64,000 nucleotides of DNA from Flavobacteriaceae bacterium PS02337 (GTDB lineage: Bacteria > Bacteroidota > Bacteroidia > Flavobacteriales > Flavobacteriaceae). Position numbers and translations under genes: made by a program. Every line of letters begins with the position of its first letter. Position 1 is the stretch's first letter. The notes beneath the pieces were generated by a model. That model did no database searches and was not told the DNA's origin. It saw nothing but the letters and a program-made list of their open reading frames with translations. Of the stretch, positions 42,214-50,447 are shown in pieces. The stretch is from the NCBI GenBank assembly GCA_029959285.1, contig JASCOE010000001.1, forward strand, positions 434,001-498,000, in the 5' to 3' direction.

Positions 42214-43206
42214 ATGTTTCCACTACAAAGAAACCGTCGTTTGAGAACCAATGAATCTATTCGTTCTTTAGTTCGCGAAACCAGTTTGAGTCCACAAGAT
42301 TTTATGCTTCCTATGTTTGTTGCAGAAGGAAAAGATGTAAAATCGGCTATTCCTTCGATGCCAGGAATTTATCGTCATTCTTTAGATAACACAATAAAAG
42401 AAGTAAAAGAAGCTTGGGATTTAGGAATTAGAGCGGTGAATATTTATGTAAAAGTATCGGAAAATTTAAAAGATAATAAAGGAACTGAAGCGTGGAATAA
42501 AGACGGTTTAATGCAACAAACCATCCGTGCGATTAAAGATGCCGTTCCGGAAATGATTGTTATGCCAGACGTTGCTTTAGATCCGTATTCTATTTACGGT
42601 CACGACGGAATTATCGAAAAAGGTCAGGTAATAAATGACGCAACGGTTGATGCTTTAACTCTTATGAGCTTAAGTCACGCAGAAGCTGGAGCAGATTTTG
42701 TTGCACCAAGCGACATGATGGACGGAAGAGTTTTGAAAATTAGACAAGCTTTAGAACAAAACGGAAATCATAATGTTGGAATTATGAGTTACAGCGCAAA
42801 ATATGCTTCTGCATTTTACGGACCTTTCCGCGATGCTTTAGATTCTGCTCCTGTTGATTCTCAAAATATTCCAAAAGATAAAAAAACTTATCAAATGGAT
42901 TATGCCAATCGAATTGAAGGAATTCGTGAAGCTTTATTAGATGTTGAAGAAGGTGCAGATATTGTTATGGTAAAACCAGGAATTGCTTATTTGGATATTG
43001 TTCGCGAAATAAAAGACAAAGTTCATGTTCCTGTTTCGGTTTATCAGGTTTCTGGAGAATATGCAATGGTAAAAGCAGCTGCAGAGCGCGGATGGCTGGA
43101 TCATGACAAAATTATGATAGAGCAACTTTATTGCATTAAGCGTGCGGGCGCCAGTATTATCACGACTTACTTCGCAAAAGAAGCTGCAGCTTTATTAAAT
43201 AAATAA
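42214..43206 (+). CDS. hemB: Delta-aminolevulinic acid dehydratase (porphobilinogen synthase)
   Basis: Condenses two 5-aminolevulinate molecules to porphobilinogen. 330 residues. Both Schiff-base lysines are visible, in MSYSAKYASAFYGPFRDA and IVMVKPGIAYLDI. The metal-site segment PDVALDPYSIYGHDG lacks the three-Cys zinc set and so resembles the Mg2+-type enzymes. It is 1 base from the cytochrome c lipoprotein gene and separated from the rest of the heme operon by about 4 kb. Confidence 0.97.
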   Translation: MFPLQRNRRLRTNESIRSLVRETSLSPQDFMLPMFVAEGKDVKSAIPSMPGIYRHSLDNTIKEVKEAWDLGIRAVNIYVKVSENLKDNKGTEAWNKDGLMQQTIRAIKDAVPEMIVMPDVALDPYSIYGHDGIIEKGQVINDATVDALTLMSLSHAEAGADFVAPSDMMDGRVLKIRQALEQNGNHNVGIMSYSAKYASAFYGPFRDALDSAPVDSQNIPKDKKTYQMDYANRIEGIREALLDVEEGADIVMVKPGIAYLDIVREIKDKVHVPVSVYQVSGEYAMVKAAAERGWLDHDKIMIEQLYCIKRAGASIITTYFAKEAAALLNK

Positions 43207-43207
43207 A

Positions 43208-43606
43208 ATGAAAAAGGTTTTATTTTTATCTGCTGTTTTAGCTTTTGCTTCGTGCAAAAAAGAAGGTTCTGAAACTACAAATACAACAACAGAAACTATT
43301 TCTGAAGACGAATCGGCGAAAGCCAAAACTCCACAAGAATTAGGAAAAGAACTTTTTGAAGGAACTGGAAATTGTTTTGCATGTCATCAGCCTGATCAAA
43401 AAGTAATTGGACCAAGCATTAAAGAAATTGCCAAGATTTATAAAGACAAAAATGGCGATATCGTAACTTTCTTAAAAGGAAATGCTGAACCAATTGTAGA
43501 TCCGAGTCAGTTTGCGGTTATGAAAACCAATTTTGCCATTACACAGGCAATGTCTGATGAAGAATTAAAAGCAATTGAAACTTATATTTATAGTCATTTG
43601 AAATAA
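43208..43606 (+). CDS. Mono-heme c-type cytochrome lipoprotein
   Basis: 132 residues. Lipobox FASC (Cys16), an acidic Thr/Glu-rich linker of about 20 residues, then a class I cytochrome domain. The heme-binding motif is CFACH (Cys56, Cys59, His60), and the axial Met is probably Met105 in FAVMKTNF. Membrane-anchored electron carrier, likely to a cytochrome oxidase. Only one base separates it from hemB, so heme supply and a heme user share one transcript. Confidence 0.92.
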   Translation: MKKVLFLSAVLAFASCKKEGSETTNTTTETISEDESAKAKTPQELGKELFEGTGNCFACHQPDQKVIGPSIKEIAKIYKDKNGDIVTFLKGNAEPIVDPSQFAVMKTNFAITQAMSDEELKAIETYIYSHLK

Positions 43607-43612
43607 TAGCTT

Positions 43613-43787
43613 ATGTTCCATAGGAACATTTGGTCGGTAGAAAATTATGTTATAATCCATTTACGTTCCGTAGGAACGTTTGATTTGATATAAATTTCAA
43701 CGGTCTAACATATCAAACGTTCCTACGGAACGTAAATAAATGTTTTCGTCATTATTTTTTCTACCGACGAAACATTCCTACGGAATG
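43613..43787. repeat. Nested-palindrome element, about 175 bp, copy 1
   Basis: Four small hairpins: TGTTCCATAGGAACA (43613-43627), ACGTTCCGTAGGAACGT (43662-43678), ACGTTCCTACGGAACGT (43716-43732) and CATTCCTACGGAATG (43772-43786). The outer pair carries GTCGGTAGA/TCTACCGAC as terminal inverted repeats, and the inner pair is inverted over about 25 bases. A relative of the same length is at 55896-56070. Confidence 0.85.
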
Positions 43788-43845
43788 ATAACTGGGAATA
43801 ATAAACTGATATCTCAAGTTTAAAAAATGAATAAAATTGTAAAGT

Positions 43846-43885
43846 AAAAGGGCGGTTCCGAAATTCGAAACCGCCCTTTTTTTAT
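43846..43885. terminator. Bidirectional terminator
   Basis: AAAAGGGCGGTT (43846-43857) with AACCGCCCTTTT (43869-43880) and a T run, between the cytochrome and M13 peptidase genes, which converge. Confidence 0.9.
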
Positions 43886-43897
43886 TATTAAAATTTA

Positions 43898-45955
43898 TTA
43901 CCAGATTTTAACTCGTTTTTCTGGTTCAACGTACATTTTGTCCCCTTTCTTAATATCGAAAGCTTTGTAGAAAGCATCAATATTTTGAATTGGCACGTAA
44001 GCTCTGTACATTCCAGGCGAGTGCGGATCTGTTTTTACTTGATTTTTAATTGCTTCGTCTCTCGTTTTAGTTCTCCAAACTGTAGCCCAAGAAATAAAGA
44101 AACGTTGATCAGGAGTTAATCCGTCAATTAAGCCTGGATTTCCTTTTTCTTTCAAGTATAATTGTAAACCGTCGTAAGCAGCGTTAATTCCACCTAAATC
44201 TCCGATGTTTTCACCTAAAGTAAAATTACCGTCAACGTGAACTCCTGGCAATGGCTCAAGCGCACTGTATTGATTGGCTAAAGCTGTACCTAAAGTTGTA
44301 AATTGTTTTAAATCTTCTTCTGTCCACCAATCAACTAAATTTCCATCAGCATTGTAACGAGCACCAGAATCATCAAATCCGTGAGAAATCTCGTGTCCGA
44401 TTACTGCTCCGATTCCACCATAATTAACCGCTTCGTCAGCTTGGTAATTGTAGAAAGGCGGTTGTAAGATTGCTGCTGGAAATACAATTTCATTGTAAGA
44501 CGGATTGTAATAAGCATTTACCGTTTGCGGAGACATATGCCATTCTGTTTTATCAACAGGTTTAGACAATTTATCGATGCTTTTCTTGAAGTTCCATCTT
44601 GATACGTTTTTAGTATTTTCAAAATAGCTTCCTCCTTCTGCAACACTTTTAATTTCAAGCGCTGAATAATCTTTCCATTTATCAGGATATCCAACTTTAA
44701 TGGTAATTTTATTTAGCTTTTCAATTGCTTTTACCTTTGTATCTTTAGACATCCAGCTCAAATTGTTGATACGATTTTGATAAGCTGTAATTACATTATG
44801 AATCATGTCAACGGCTTTTGTTTTAGCTTCAGCAGGAAAAACTTTCTCCACATAAAGTTTTCCAAGCGCCTCACCAACAGTTCCGTTTACTACATTTAGC
44901 GCTCTTTCTTCAGCAGGAAGCTGTTTAATTGCGCCTCTTAATGTTTTGCTGTAAAAATCAAAATTAGCCTGATCAAGATCAGTTGTTAATAGGCTAGCTG
45001 CACTATTTAGCAAATCCCATTTAAGGTATTCTTTCCATTGTGCGACTTTGTTTTCTTTAAAAACAGTTTCTAAAGCTGTCATATATTTAGGCTCAGAAAC
45101 AATTACTGTATCTAATTTTGTAATTCCTAAACCAGCAAAAAATTCGTTCCATTTAATAGACGGAGTCAATTTCTGAATTTCAGCAATTGTCATTGGGTTG
45201 TATTGCAAACGGCTATCTCTTCTTTCAACTCTGTTAAATCTTGGTTTAGACAATTCTGTTTCTAAAGCTAAAATTTCGGCAGCGCTTTGTTTTGCTTTTG
45301 CTGGAGATTCTCCAATAAACTGAAGCATTCTTGCAACGTGCAATTCATATTTAGCGCGTTTTTCTTTAGAATCTTTATCGTCTGAAGTGTAATAATCTTT
45401 ATCTGAAAGTCCAAGACCGCTTGGCGCAAGGTTTACAGAATTCTTAGAACTGTTTTTATCATCGGCACCAATGTAAATTCCAAAAAAGCCAGAACCGCCT
45501 TCTTTTTCCATTTCGACTAAATATTTCTGAACATCAGCAACATTTTTAATCGCATCGATTTTTTTCAAATACGGTTTTAAAGGTTCAATTCCCCTTTTAT
45601 TTCTTCCGATAGAATCTAAATACGTGTTGAATAAGTTAACCGCTTTTCCCTGATCTGTATTCGATTTGTATTTTGGGTTTTTAGAAGCGTCTTTCAAAAC
45701 CGCCATTACATCTTTGTCAGTTCTTTTAATCAGTTCATTAAAACTTCCCCAAGTTGTACGGTCGCTCGGAATTTCTGTTTTATCCAGCCATGTTCCGTTT
45801 ACATATTTGAAAAAATCCTGACTTGGGCTGATTTTCGTATCCATATAAGATACATTGATACCTGGTTCTTTTGGAGCATTTTGTGCTTGAACTGCCGTTA
45901 TCGAAAACATTGCAGATATTACACCAAACACAGGTTTAGCAAATTGTTTCTTCAT
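43898..45955 (-). CDS. M13 family zinc metallopeptidase (neprilysin/PepO-like)
   Basis: 685-residue secreted endopeptidase. Signal peptide through about residue 24. The N-terminal M13 domain is followed by the zinc site GHEISHGFDD (HExxH) and the downstream ligand in ENIGDLGGINAAYDGLQ (ExxxD). The NAYYNPSYNEIVFPAAILQ substrate-binding segment is present, and the C-terminus is VKIW as in neprilysins. Degrades short peptides, probably in the periplasm. A perfect minus-strand -7 element TATGTTTG is at 45982-45989. Confidence 0.95.
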   Translation of the reverse strand: MKKQFAKPVFGVISAMFSITAVQAQNAPKEPGINVSYMDTKISPSQDFFKYVNGTWLDKTEIPSDRTTWGSFNELIKRTDKDVMAVLKDASKNPKYKSNTDQGKAVNLFNTYLDSIGRNKRGIEPLKPYLKKIDAIKNVADVQKYLVEMEKEGGSGFFGIYIGADDKNSSKNSVNLAPSGLGLSDKDYYTSDDKDSKEKRAKYELHVARMLQFIGESPAKAKQSAAEILALETELSKPRFNRVERRDSRLQYNPMTIAEIQKLTPSIKWNEFFAGLGITKLDTVIVSEPKYMTALETVFKENKVAQWKEYLKWDLLNSAASLLTTDLDQANFDFYSKTLRGAIKQLPAEERALNVVNGTVGEALGKLYVEKVFPAEAKTKAVDMIHNVITAYQNRINNLSWMSKDTKVKAIEKLNKITIKVGYPDKWKDYSALEIKSVAEGGSYFENTKNVSRWNFKKSIDKLSKPVDKTEWHMSPQTVNAYYNPSYNEIVFPAAILQPPFYNYQADEAVNYGGIGAVIGHEISHGFDDSGARYNADGNLVDWWTEEDLKQFTTLGTALANQYSALEPLPGVHVDGNFTLGENIGDLGGINAAYDGLQLYLKEKGNPGLIDGLTPDQRFFISWATVWRTKTRDEAIKNQVKTDPHSPGMYRAYVPIQNIDAFYKAFDIKKGDKMYVEPEKRVKIW

Positions 45956-45981
45956 AAAAAGTTATAGTTTAAGGGAAAATA

Positions 45982-45989
45982 CAAACATA
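45982..45989 (-). promoter_or_regulatory. -7 promoter element of the M13 peptidase gene
   Basis: Minus-strand TATGTTTG (plus-strand CAAACATA), perfect TAnnTTTG, 27 bases before the ATG at 45955. A -33 partner at the usual distance is not clear. Confidence 0.6.
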
Positions 45990-46158
45990 TTGTTATTATT
46001 TCAAAAATTGTGTTAAAATTCTAACTGTAAAACCTAAAAGACGAATAAATTTCACAAATTAGAATTCAAAACTATTTCATTAGTTGCAAAGTCATTCTAA
46101 AAGTTACAAAAGCCTGTTAAAAATATTTTACATTAAAGTTTTTAAAATCTGCTTTTTG

Positions 46159-46166
46159 TATTTTTG
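46159..46166 (+). promoter_or_regulatory. -7 promoter element of the SCO gene
   Basis: Perfect TATTTTTG. It includes the TTG that starts the longest ORF, so translation must begin at the ATG at 46182. Confidence 0.65.
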
Positions 46167-46181
46167 CGCCAAATTATTTTT

Positions 46182-46847
46182 ATGAAATCGCTTTTATACA
46201 AATACCGTAAATTCTTTATTGTTTTAATAGTATTTTCGGCTGTTACGATATCTTTGTTTTACTCGGCTTTAAAACCTAAAAAAACACTTCCAATTTACAA
46301 TCCTTCTGACGTAAATCCTGAATTGGTAGATAGTACCATTCAATATAAAAGCAAATACCACACGATTGCCGATTTTTCTTTTGTAAATCAAAATGGCGAT
46401 ACGATTACACAAAAAAATTACGAAGGAAAAATCTATGTTGCCGATTTCTTCTTTACCACTTGCGGATCGATTTGTCCAAAAATGTCAACAAATTTGGTTG
46501 ATGTTCAAAAAGCAGTTTTAAACAATCCGAAAGTAATGTTGCTTTCTCACACCGTTTTTCCAGAAGTTGACAGCGTTTCTGTTTTAAAAGCGTATGCAAT
46601 TAAATACGGAGTTGTAGACAGCAAATGGAATTTGGTTACGGGCGATAAAAAAGAAATCTACACGATGGCCAGAAAATCATATTTGGCGGTTAAGTTAGGA
46701 AGACCAGATCAACTTTATGATATGGTTCATACAGAGAATTTTGTTTTGGTCGATCAAAAACGCCGCGTTAGAGGTTTTTATGACGGAACAAATAAAGAAG
46801 ACATCAAACGTCTTTTAGAAGACATCGATTTTCTTTCTAAAGAGTAA
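46182..46847 (+). CDS. SCO1/SenC family copper chaperone-like protein
   Basis: 221-residue membrane-anchored thioredoxin-fold protein that helps build the CuA site of cytochrome oxidase. N-terminal helix (about 9-28); redox/copper motif TTCGSICPKM (Cys-x3-Cys); distal conserved His in DMVHTENFVLVD. The start at 46182 is chosen because the upstream TTG lies within the -7 element. Fits with the heme and cytochrome genes upstream. Not in an obvious operon. Confidence 0.93.
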   Translation: MKSLLYKYRKFFIVLIVFSAVTISLFYSALKPKKTLPIYNPSDVNPELVDSTIQYKSKYHTIADFSFVNQNGDTITQKNYEGKIYVADFFFTTCGSICPKMSTNLVDVQKAVLNNPKVMLLSHTVFPEVDSVSVLKAYAIKYGVVDSKWNLVTGDKKEIYTMARKSYLAVKLGRPDQLYDMVHTENFVLVDQKRRVRGFYDGTNKEDIKRLLEDIDFLSKE

Positions 46848-46896
46848 AATCCCTTATTTTTAGAAAGTTTTAGCATTTGTCGAAGTGTTAAATGCC

Positions 46897-46925
46897 TTGA
46901 AATAAAGAATAATTGCCTACTTTTG
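46897..46925 (+). promoter_or_regulatory. Promoter of the feo operon
   Basis: TTG (46897-46899), 18 bases, then perfect -7 TACTTTTG (46918-46925). This is the best -33/-7 pair in the window. The feoA TTG start is 26 bases downstream. Two TCTAAAT words lie directly after it. Confidence 0.65.
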
Positions 46926-46950
46926 CAATCTAAATTCAATCTAAATAAGC

Positions 46951-47190
46951 TTGCAAAATACAATACACACTCTGAAAAAAGGCGAAAAAGCCATTATCAA
47001 AGATTTTGATATCGATCTTATTCCACTTAAATTATTAGAAATGGGTTGTCTGCCTGGCAGCTTAGTTGAATTGTTGCAAGTTGCACCTTTTGGCGATCCG
47101 TTATATTTAGACATTAATGGCTCGCATGTTGCAATTCGTATTGAAACAGCTCGTGAAATTGAAGTTGAACTTATCAAAAGCAATTTATAA
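46951..47190 (+). CDS. feoA: FeoA family protein (TTG start)
   Basis: 79-residue SH3-like cytoplasmic regulator of the ferrous-iron transporter FeoB. Typical features: LKKGEKAIIKDF, LLEMGCLPGSLVELL and APFGDPLYLDINGSHVAIR. The start is TTG at 46951: an in-frame TAA lies at 46942-46944 and no ATG precedes the conserved core. The stop overlaps the feoB ATG (TAATG), so the pair is translationally coupled. Confidence 0.92.
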   Translation: MQNTIHTLKKGEKAIIKDFDIDLIPLKLLEMGCLPGSLVELLQVAPFGDPLYLDINGSHVAIRIETAREIEVELIKSNL

Positions 47191-49289
47191 TGAGCGTTCA
47201 GAATATCAATGTTGCCCTTATCGGAAATCCAAATACCGGAAAAACTTCTGTTTTCAATCAACTAACAGGTCTTAATCAGCAAGTTGGAAATTACCCTGGA
47301 ATTACGGTTGAGAAAAAAATGGGATTCTGCAAATTGCCCAATAATGTAAAAGCCAATATTTTAGATTTACCAGGAACTTACAGTTTGAACGCTAGTTCGA
47401 TGGACGAAAGTGTGGTTATTGAACTTTTATTGAATAAAAACGACAAACTTTATCCAGACGTTGCTGTTGTTGTAACAGATGTTGAAAATCTAAAAAGAAA
47501 TTTACTGATTTACACTCAAATAAAAGACCTTGAAATTCCGACGATTTTGGTTATAAACATGTCAGATCGTATGGAACGAAAAGGAATTTCGTTGGATATT
47601 CCTTATTTAGAAGAAAAACTAAAAACTAAAATTGCATTAGTAAGTTCACGAAAAGGTTTAGGAATTAATGACTTAAAAGAATTAATTGTTTCTTATAAAT
47701 CACTTCCGCACGAACCTTGTTTGAATGCTTCTGTAATTGATCCTGAATATTTTGAAAAGTTAAAACATGCTTTTCCAAACCAATTAATGTACAAATTGTG
47801 GCTGGTTATTACTCAAGATGTCAATTTTTCGAACTTAGATAGAAATGAAGTTCGAGGCACTTTTACCAAATCACATTCAGAATTAAAACGTCTTCAGCAA
47901 AAAGAAACCATCAAAAGATATCAATTTATAAATGATGTTTTAAAAGGCGGTTTAAAAGTTGATGCTTCGATGGCAAAAGATATTCGTGCCAAATTAGACC
48001 GCGTTTTAACGCACAAAGTTTTCGGTTACGTTATTTTCTTTGCTATTTTATTTTTGATTTTCCAATCGATTTTCAGCTGGTCAACCATTCCGATGGATTT
48101 CATTGACAGCACTTTTGCTTCTTTAAGCAGTTGGGCATCTGAAGAATTGCCAAGCGGTATTTTGACCGATTTACTTTCGCAGGGAATTATTCCAGGAATT
48201 GGCGGTGTCATTATTTTCATTCCGCAAATTGCTTTCTTGTTTTTATTCATTTCGATTTTGGAAGAAAGTGGTTATATGAGTCGTGTTGTATTTTTAATGG
48301 ATAAAATTATGCGCAGATTCGGACTTTCTGGAAAAAGCGTCGTGCCATTAATTTCAGGAACAGCTTGTGCGATTCCGGCAATTATGGCAACCAGAAATAT
48401 TGAAAACTGGAAAGAACGTTTGATTACGATTTTAGTAACTCCATTTACAACTTGTTCTGCAAGATTACCCGTTTATGCGATTATTATTTCGCTCGTAGTG
48501 CCGAGTAAACGTGTTTTTGGTTTTTTAAATGTTCAAGGATTAACGTTAATGGCATTGTATGTTTTAGGATTTTTTGCTGCGATTTTATCTGCTTATATTT
48601 TAAATAAAGTTCTAAAATTGGAATCTAAAACGTATTTCGTGGTTGAAATGCCAAGTTATAAAATGCCACTTTTCAAAAACGTCGGAATTAATGTGGTTGA
48701 AAAAACAAAAGCATTTATTGTTGGAGCAGGAAAAATCATTTTGGCGATTTCTATTATTTTATGGTTTTTAGCTTCATACGGTCCAGGAAAAGAATTTAAT
48801 GACGCCGAAAATATTGTAAAAGAAAGATTTGCCAACACAACTTTAGACGAAACTCAATTTGAAAACGAAGTTAACTCTCAAAAATTAGAAAATTCATATA
48901 TCGGATTAATGGGAAGAGCAATCGAGCCAGCAATTCAACCTTTAGGTTACGACTGGAAAATCGGAATAGCTTTAATTAGTTCGTTTGCAGCACGTGAAGT
49001 TTTTGTTGGAACTTTGGCAACCATTTACAGTGTCGGAGATTCTGATAATGAATCAACTATAAAAAGTAAAATGCGCGCAGAAATTCGCCCAGATACTGGT
49101 AAAAAAGTATTTGACTTTGCAACAGGAATTTCGTTATTGTTATTTTATGCTTTTGCCATGCAATGCGCCAGTACATTGGCAATTACCAAAAAAGAAACCA
49201 ATTCATGGAAATGGCCTGCAATGCAGTTAGTCTTCATGAGCGGATTGGCTTATTTTGCTGCATTAATTGCCTATCAACTTTTAAAATAA
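47190..49289 (+). CDS. feoB: Ferrous iron transporter FeoB
   Basis: 699-residue Fe2+ importer with an N-terminal G domain: G1 GNPNTGKTSVFNQLTG, G3 DLPGTYS, G4 NMSD, then a GDI-like helical region. The membrane part has two Gate motifs (GFFAAILSAYILNKVLK region and VPLISGTACAIPAIMATR). The C-terminal half includes VSGTLATIYS-like AAREVFVGTLATIYSVGD. Acts with FeoA and the small Cys protein downstream. Confidence 0.97.
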   Translation: MSVQNINVALIGNPNTGKTSVFNQLTGLNQQVGNYPGITVEKKMGFCKLPNNVKANILDLPGTYSLNASSMDESVVIELLLNKNDKLYPDVAVVVTDVENLKRNLLIYTQIKDLEIPTILVINMSDRMERKGISLDIPYLEEKLKTKIALVSSRKGLGINDLKELIVSYKSLPHEPCLNASVIDPEYFEKLKHAFPNQLMYKLWLVITQDVNFSNLDRNEVRGTFTKSHSELKRLQQKETIKRYQFINDVLKGGLKVDASMAKDIRAKLDRVLTHKVFGYVIFFAILFLIFQSIFSWSTIPMDFIDSTFASLSSWASEELPSGILTDLLSQGIIPGIGGVIIFIPQIAFLFLFISILEESGYMSRVVFLMDKIMRRFGLSGKSVVPLISGTACAIPAIMATRNIENWKERLITILVTPFTTCSARLPVYAIIISLVVPSKRVFGFLNVQGLTLMALYVLGFFAAILSAYILNKVLKLESKTYFVVEMPSYKMPLFKNVGINVVEKTKAFIVGAGKIILAISIILWFLASYGPGKEFNDAENIVKERFANTTLDETQFENEVNSQKLENSYIGLMGRAIEPAIQPLGYDWKIGIALISSFAAREVFVGTLATIYSVGDSDNESTIKSKMRAEIRPDTGKKVFDFATGISLLLFYAFAMQCASTLAITKKETNSWKWPAMQLVFMSGLAYFAALIAYQLLK

Positions 49290-49295
49290 AAAGTT

Positions 49296-49421
49296 ATGTT
49301 TCAAGAAATTATAGCCTTTACAATACTTGGTTTAGCAGTTGCTTTCCTAATTAAAAAGTTCTTTTTCAAATCAAAAAAGAAAAAAGACTGCGGGAACGGG
49401 ACTGATTGTGGATGTAGTTAG
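49296..49421 (+). CDS. FeoB-associated small Cys-rich membrane protein
   Basis: 41 residues, ATG at 49296, 6 bases after feoB. One transmembrane helix (FQEIIAFTILGLAVAFLI), a basic stretch KKFFFKSKKKKK, and a C-terminal Cys tail DCGNGTDCGCS. This matches the FeoB-associated Cys-rich proteins that take the place of FeoC in Bacteroidota; a role in iron handling at the cytoplasmic mouth is inferred. Confidence 0.85.
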   Translation: MFQEIIAFTILGLAVAFLIKKFFFKSKKKKDCGNGTDCGCS

Positions 49422-49624
49422 TTTTAAGGTTCTGAGATGCTAAGATTCTAAGCTACTAAGATTTAAAAATTAATGTTTATTACATAAACATTAATATATA
49501 CCAATAAATAAAAGCCCCAACGGGGCTTTTGTGTTTTTTTTCGTAAAACTATATTCTATAAATATTTAGCTCCGCTGGAGCATTTTCAAATCCAATACTG
49601 AAAACTGAGACTGAGACTGAAAAC
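49422..49624. other. Intergenic region after the feo operon
   Basis: Contains a one-armed CTAAG word repeat (49425-49465), the terminator at 49510-49530, a mini-hairpin GCTCC-GCT-GGAGC (49569-49581) and an ACTGAGACTGAGACTGAAAA word run just before the HD-gene stop (about 49600-49622). Confidence 0.6.
49510..49530. terminator. Terminator of the feo operon
   Basis: AAAAGCCCC-AAC-GGGGCTTTT, 9-bp stem, followed by T-rich sequence on the plus strand. Confidence 0.88.
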
Positions 49625-50278
49625 TTATTTCACCCCTTCCCACTCTGCATAAAACTGAGCAAGGAAAGTTTCCATAAAACGATGTCTTTCAGCTGCAATT
49701 TCTTTTCCTTTCGCAGTATTCATTTTATCTTTCAAAAGTAGAAGCTTTTCGTAAAAGTGATTAATGGTTGGAGCATTATTCTTTTTATACTCCTCTTTTG
49801 TCATATTCGTAATTGGTGCAATTTCAGGATTGTGTAAAGCTCTGTTTTTAAATCCGCCATAATTAAAAGCTCTCGCAACTCCAATTGCTCCAATTGCATC
49901 CAAACGATCGGCATCTTGTACAATATCCAATTCGACAGAAGAGAACTTCTTTTCGAAATTTCCGCCTTTATAAGAGATATTTTCAATGATATTGACAACA
50001 TGAGCAATTATCTCCTCAGAAACATTTTGAGCTTCTAAAAACGCTCGTGCTGTTTTTGGACCAATAGTTTCATCTCCGTTATGAAATTTACTATCTGCAA
50101 TGTCGTGTAATAAAGCTCCCAATTGTACAATTGTAATATCACAATCGGTATCTTTTGCAATCAAAAGGGCATTTTTATAAACGCGTTCAATATGAAACCA
50201 ATCGTGTCCGCCTTCGGCATCGTTTAGTTTTTCTTTTACAAAAGAGATTGTTTTATTAATTAATTCTGAAGTGCTCAT
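49625..50278 (-). CDS. HD-domain metal-dependent hydrolase (YedJ-like)
   Basis: 217-residue cytoplasmic phosphohydrolase of the HD superfamily. Metal ligands: His in GGHDWFHIERVY, the HD pair in LLHDIADSKFH, and a distal Asp in DIVQDADRLDAIGAIG. The length and the RAFNYGGFKNRALHNP segment match the YedJ/YpgQ group, which can act on nucleotides. Substrate unknown. Monocistronic-looking. Confidence 0.93.
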   Translation of the reverse strand: MSTSELINKTISFVKEKLNDAEGGHDWFHIERVYKNALLIAKDTDCDITIVQLGALLHDIADSKFHNGDETIGPKTARAFLEAQNVSEEIIAHVVNIIENISYKGGNFEKKFSSVELDIVQDADRLDAIGAIGVARAFNYGGFKNRALHNPEIAPITNMTKEEYKKNNAPTINHFYEKLLLLKDKMNTAKGKEIAAERHRFMETFLAQFYAEWEGVK

Positions 50279-50311
50279 AAAAATGCTTTTTAATTATATT
50301 TTATAAAAAAA

Positions 50312-50350
50312 TGTTGATTGTCAAAGATTTAAAGCCTTCAACAATCAACA
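50312..50350 (-). terminator. Minus-strand terminator after the desaturase gene
   Basis: TGTTGATTGT (50312-50321) and ACAATCAACA (50341-50350), 10-bp perfect stem with a 19-base loop, followed on the minus strand by a T-rich run. Confidence 0.65.
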
Positions 50351-50447
50351 AATATTTTTTTCCATTACAATATCAAAATTCAATTGCAATATCAATTTTA
50401 AATCTGAAATTCGGTTTTACAATAATCTAAAATCAGAAATCTAAAAT

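Noticed and set aside
46927-46946. Two TCTAAAT words after the feo promoter as a DtxR site
   Set aside because: They are direct, not inverted, repeats, so they do not match the palindromes at 16759 and 18801.
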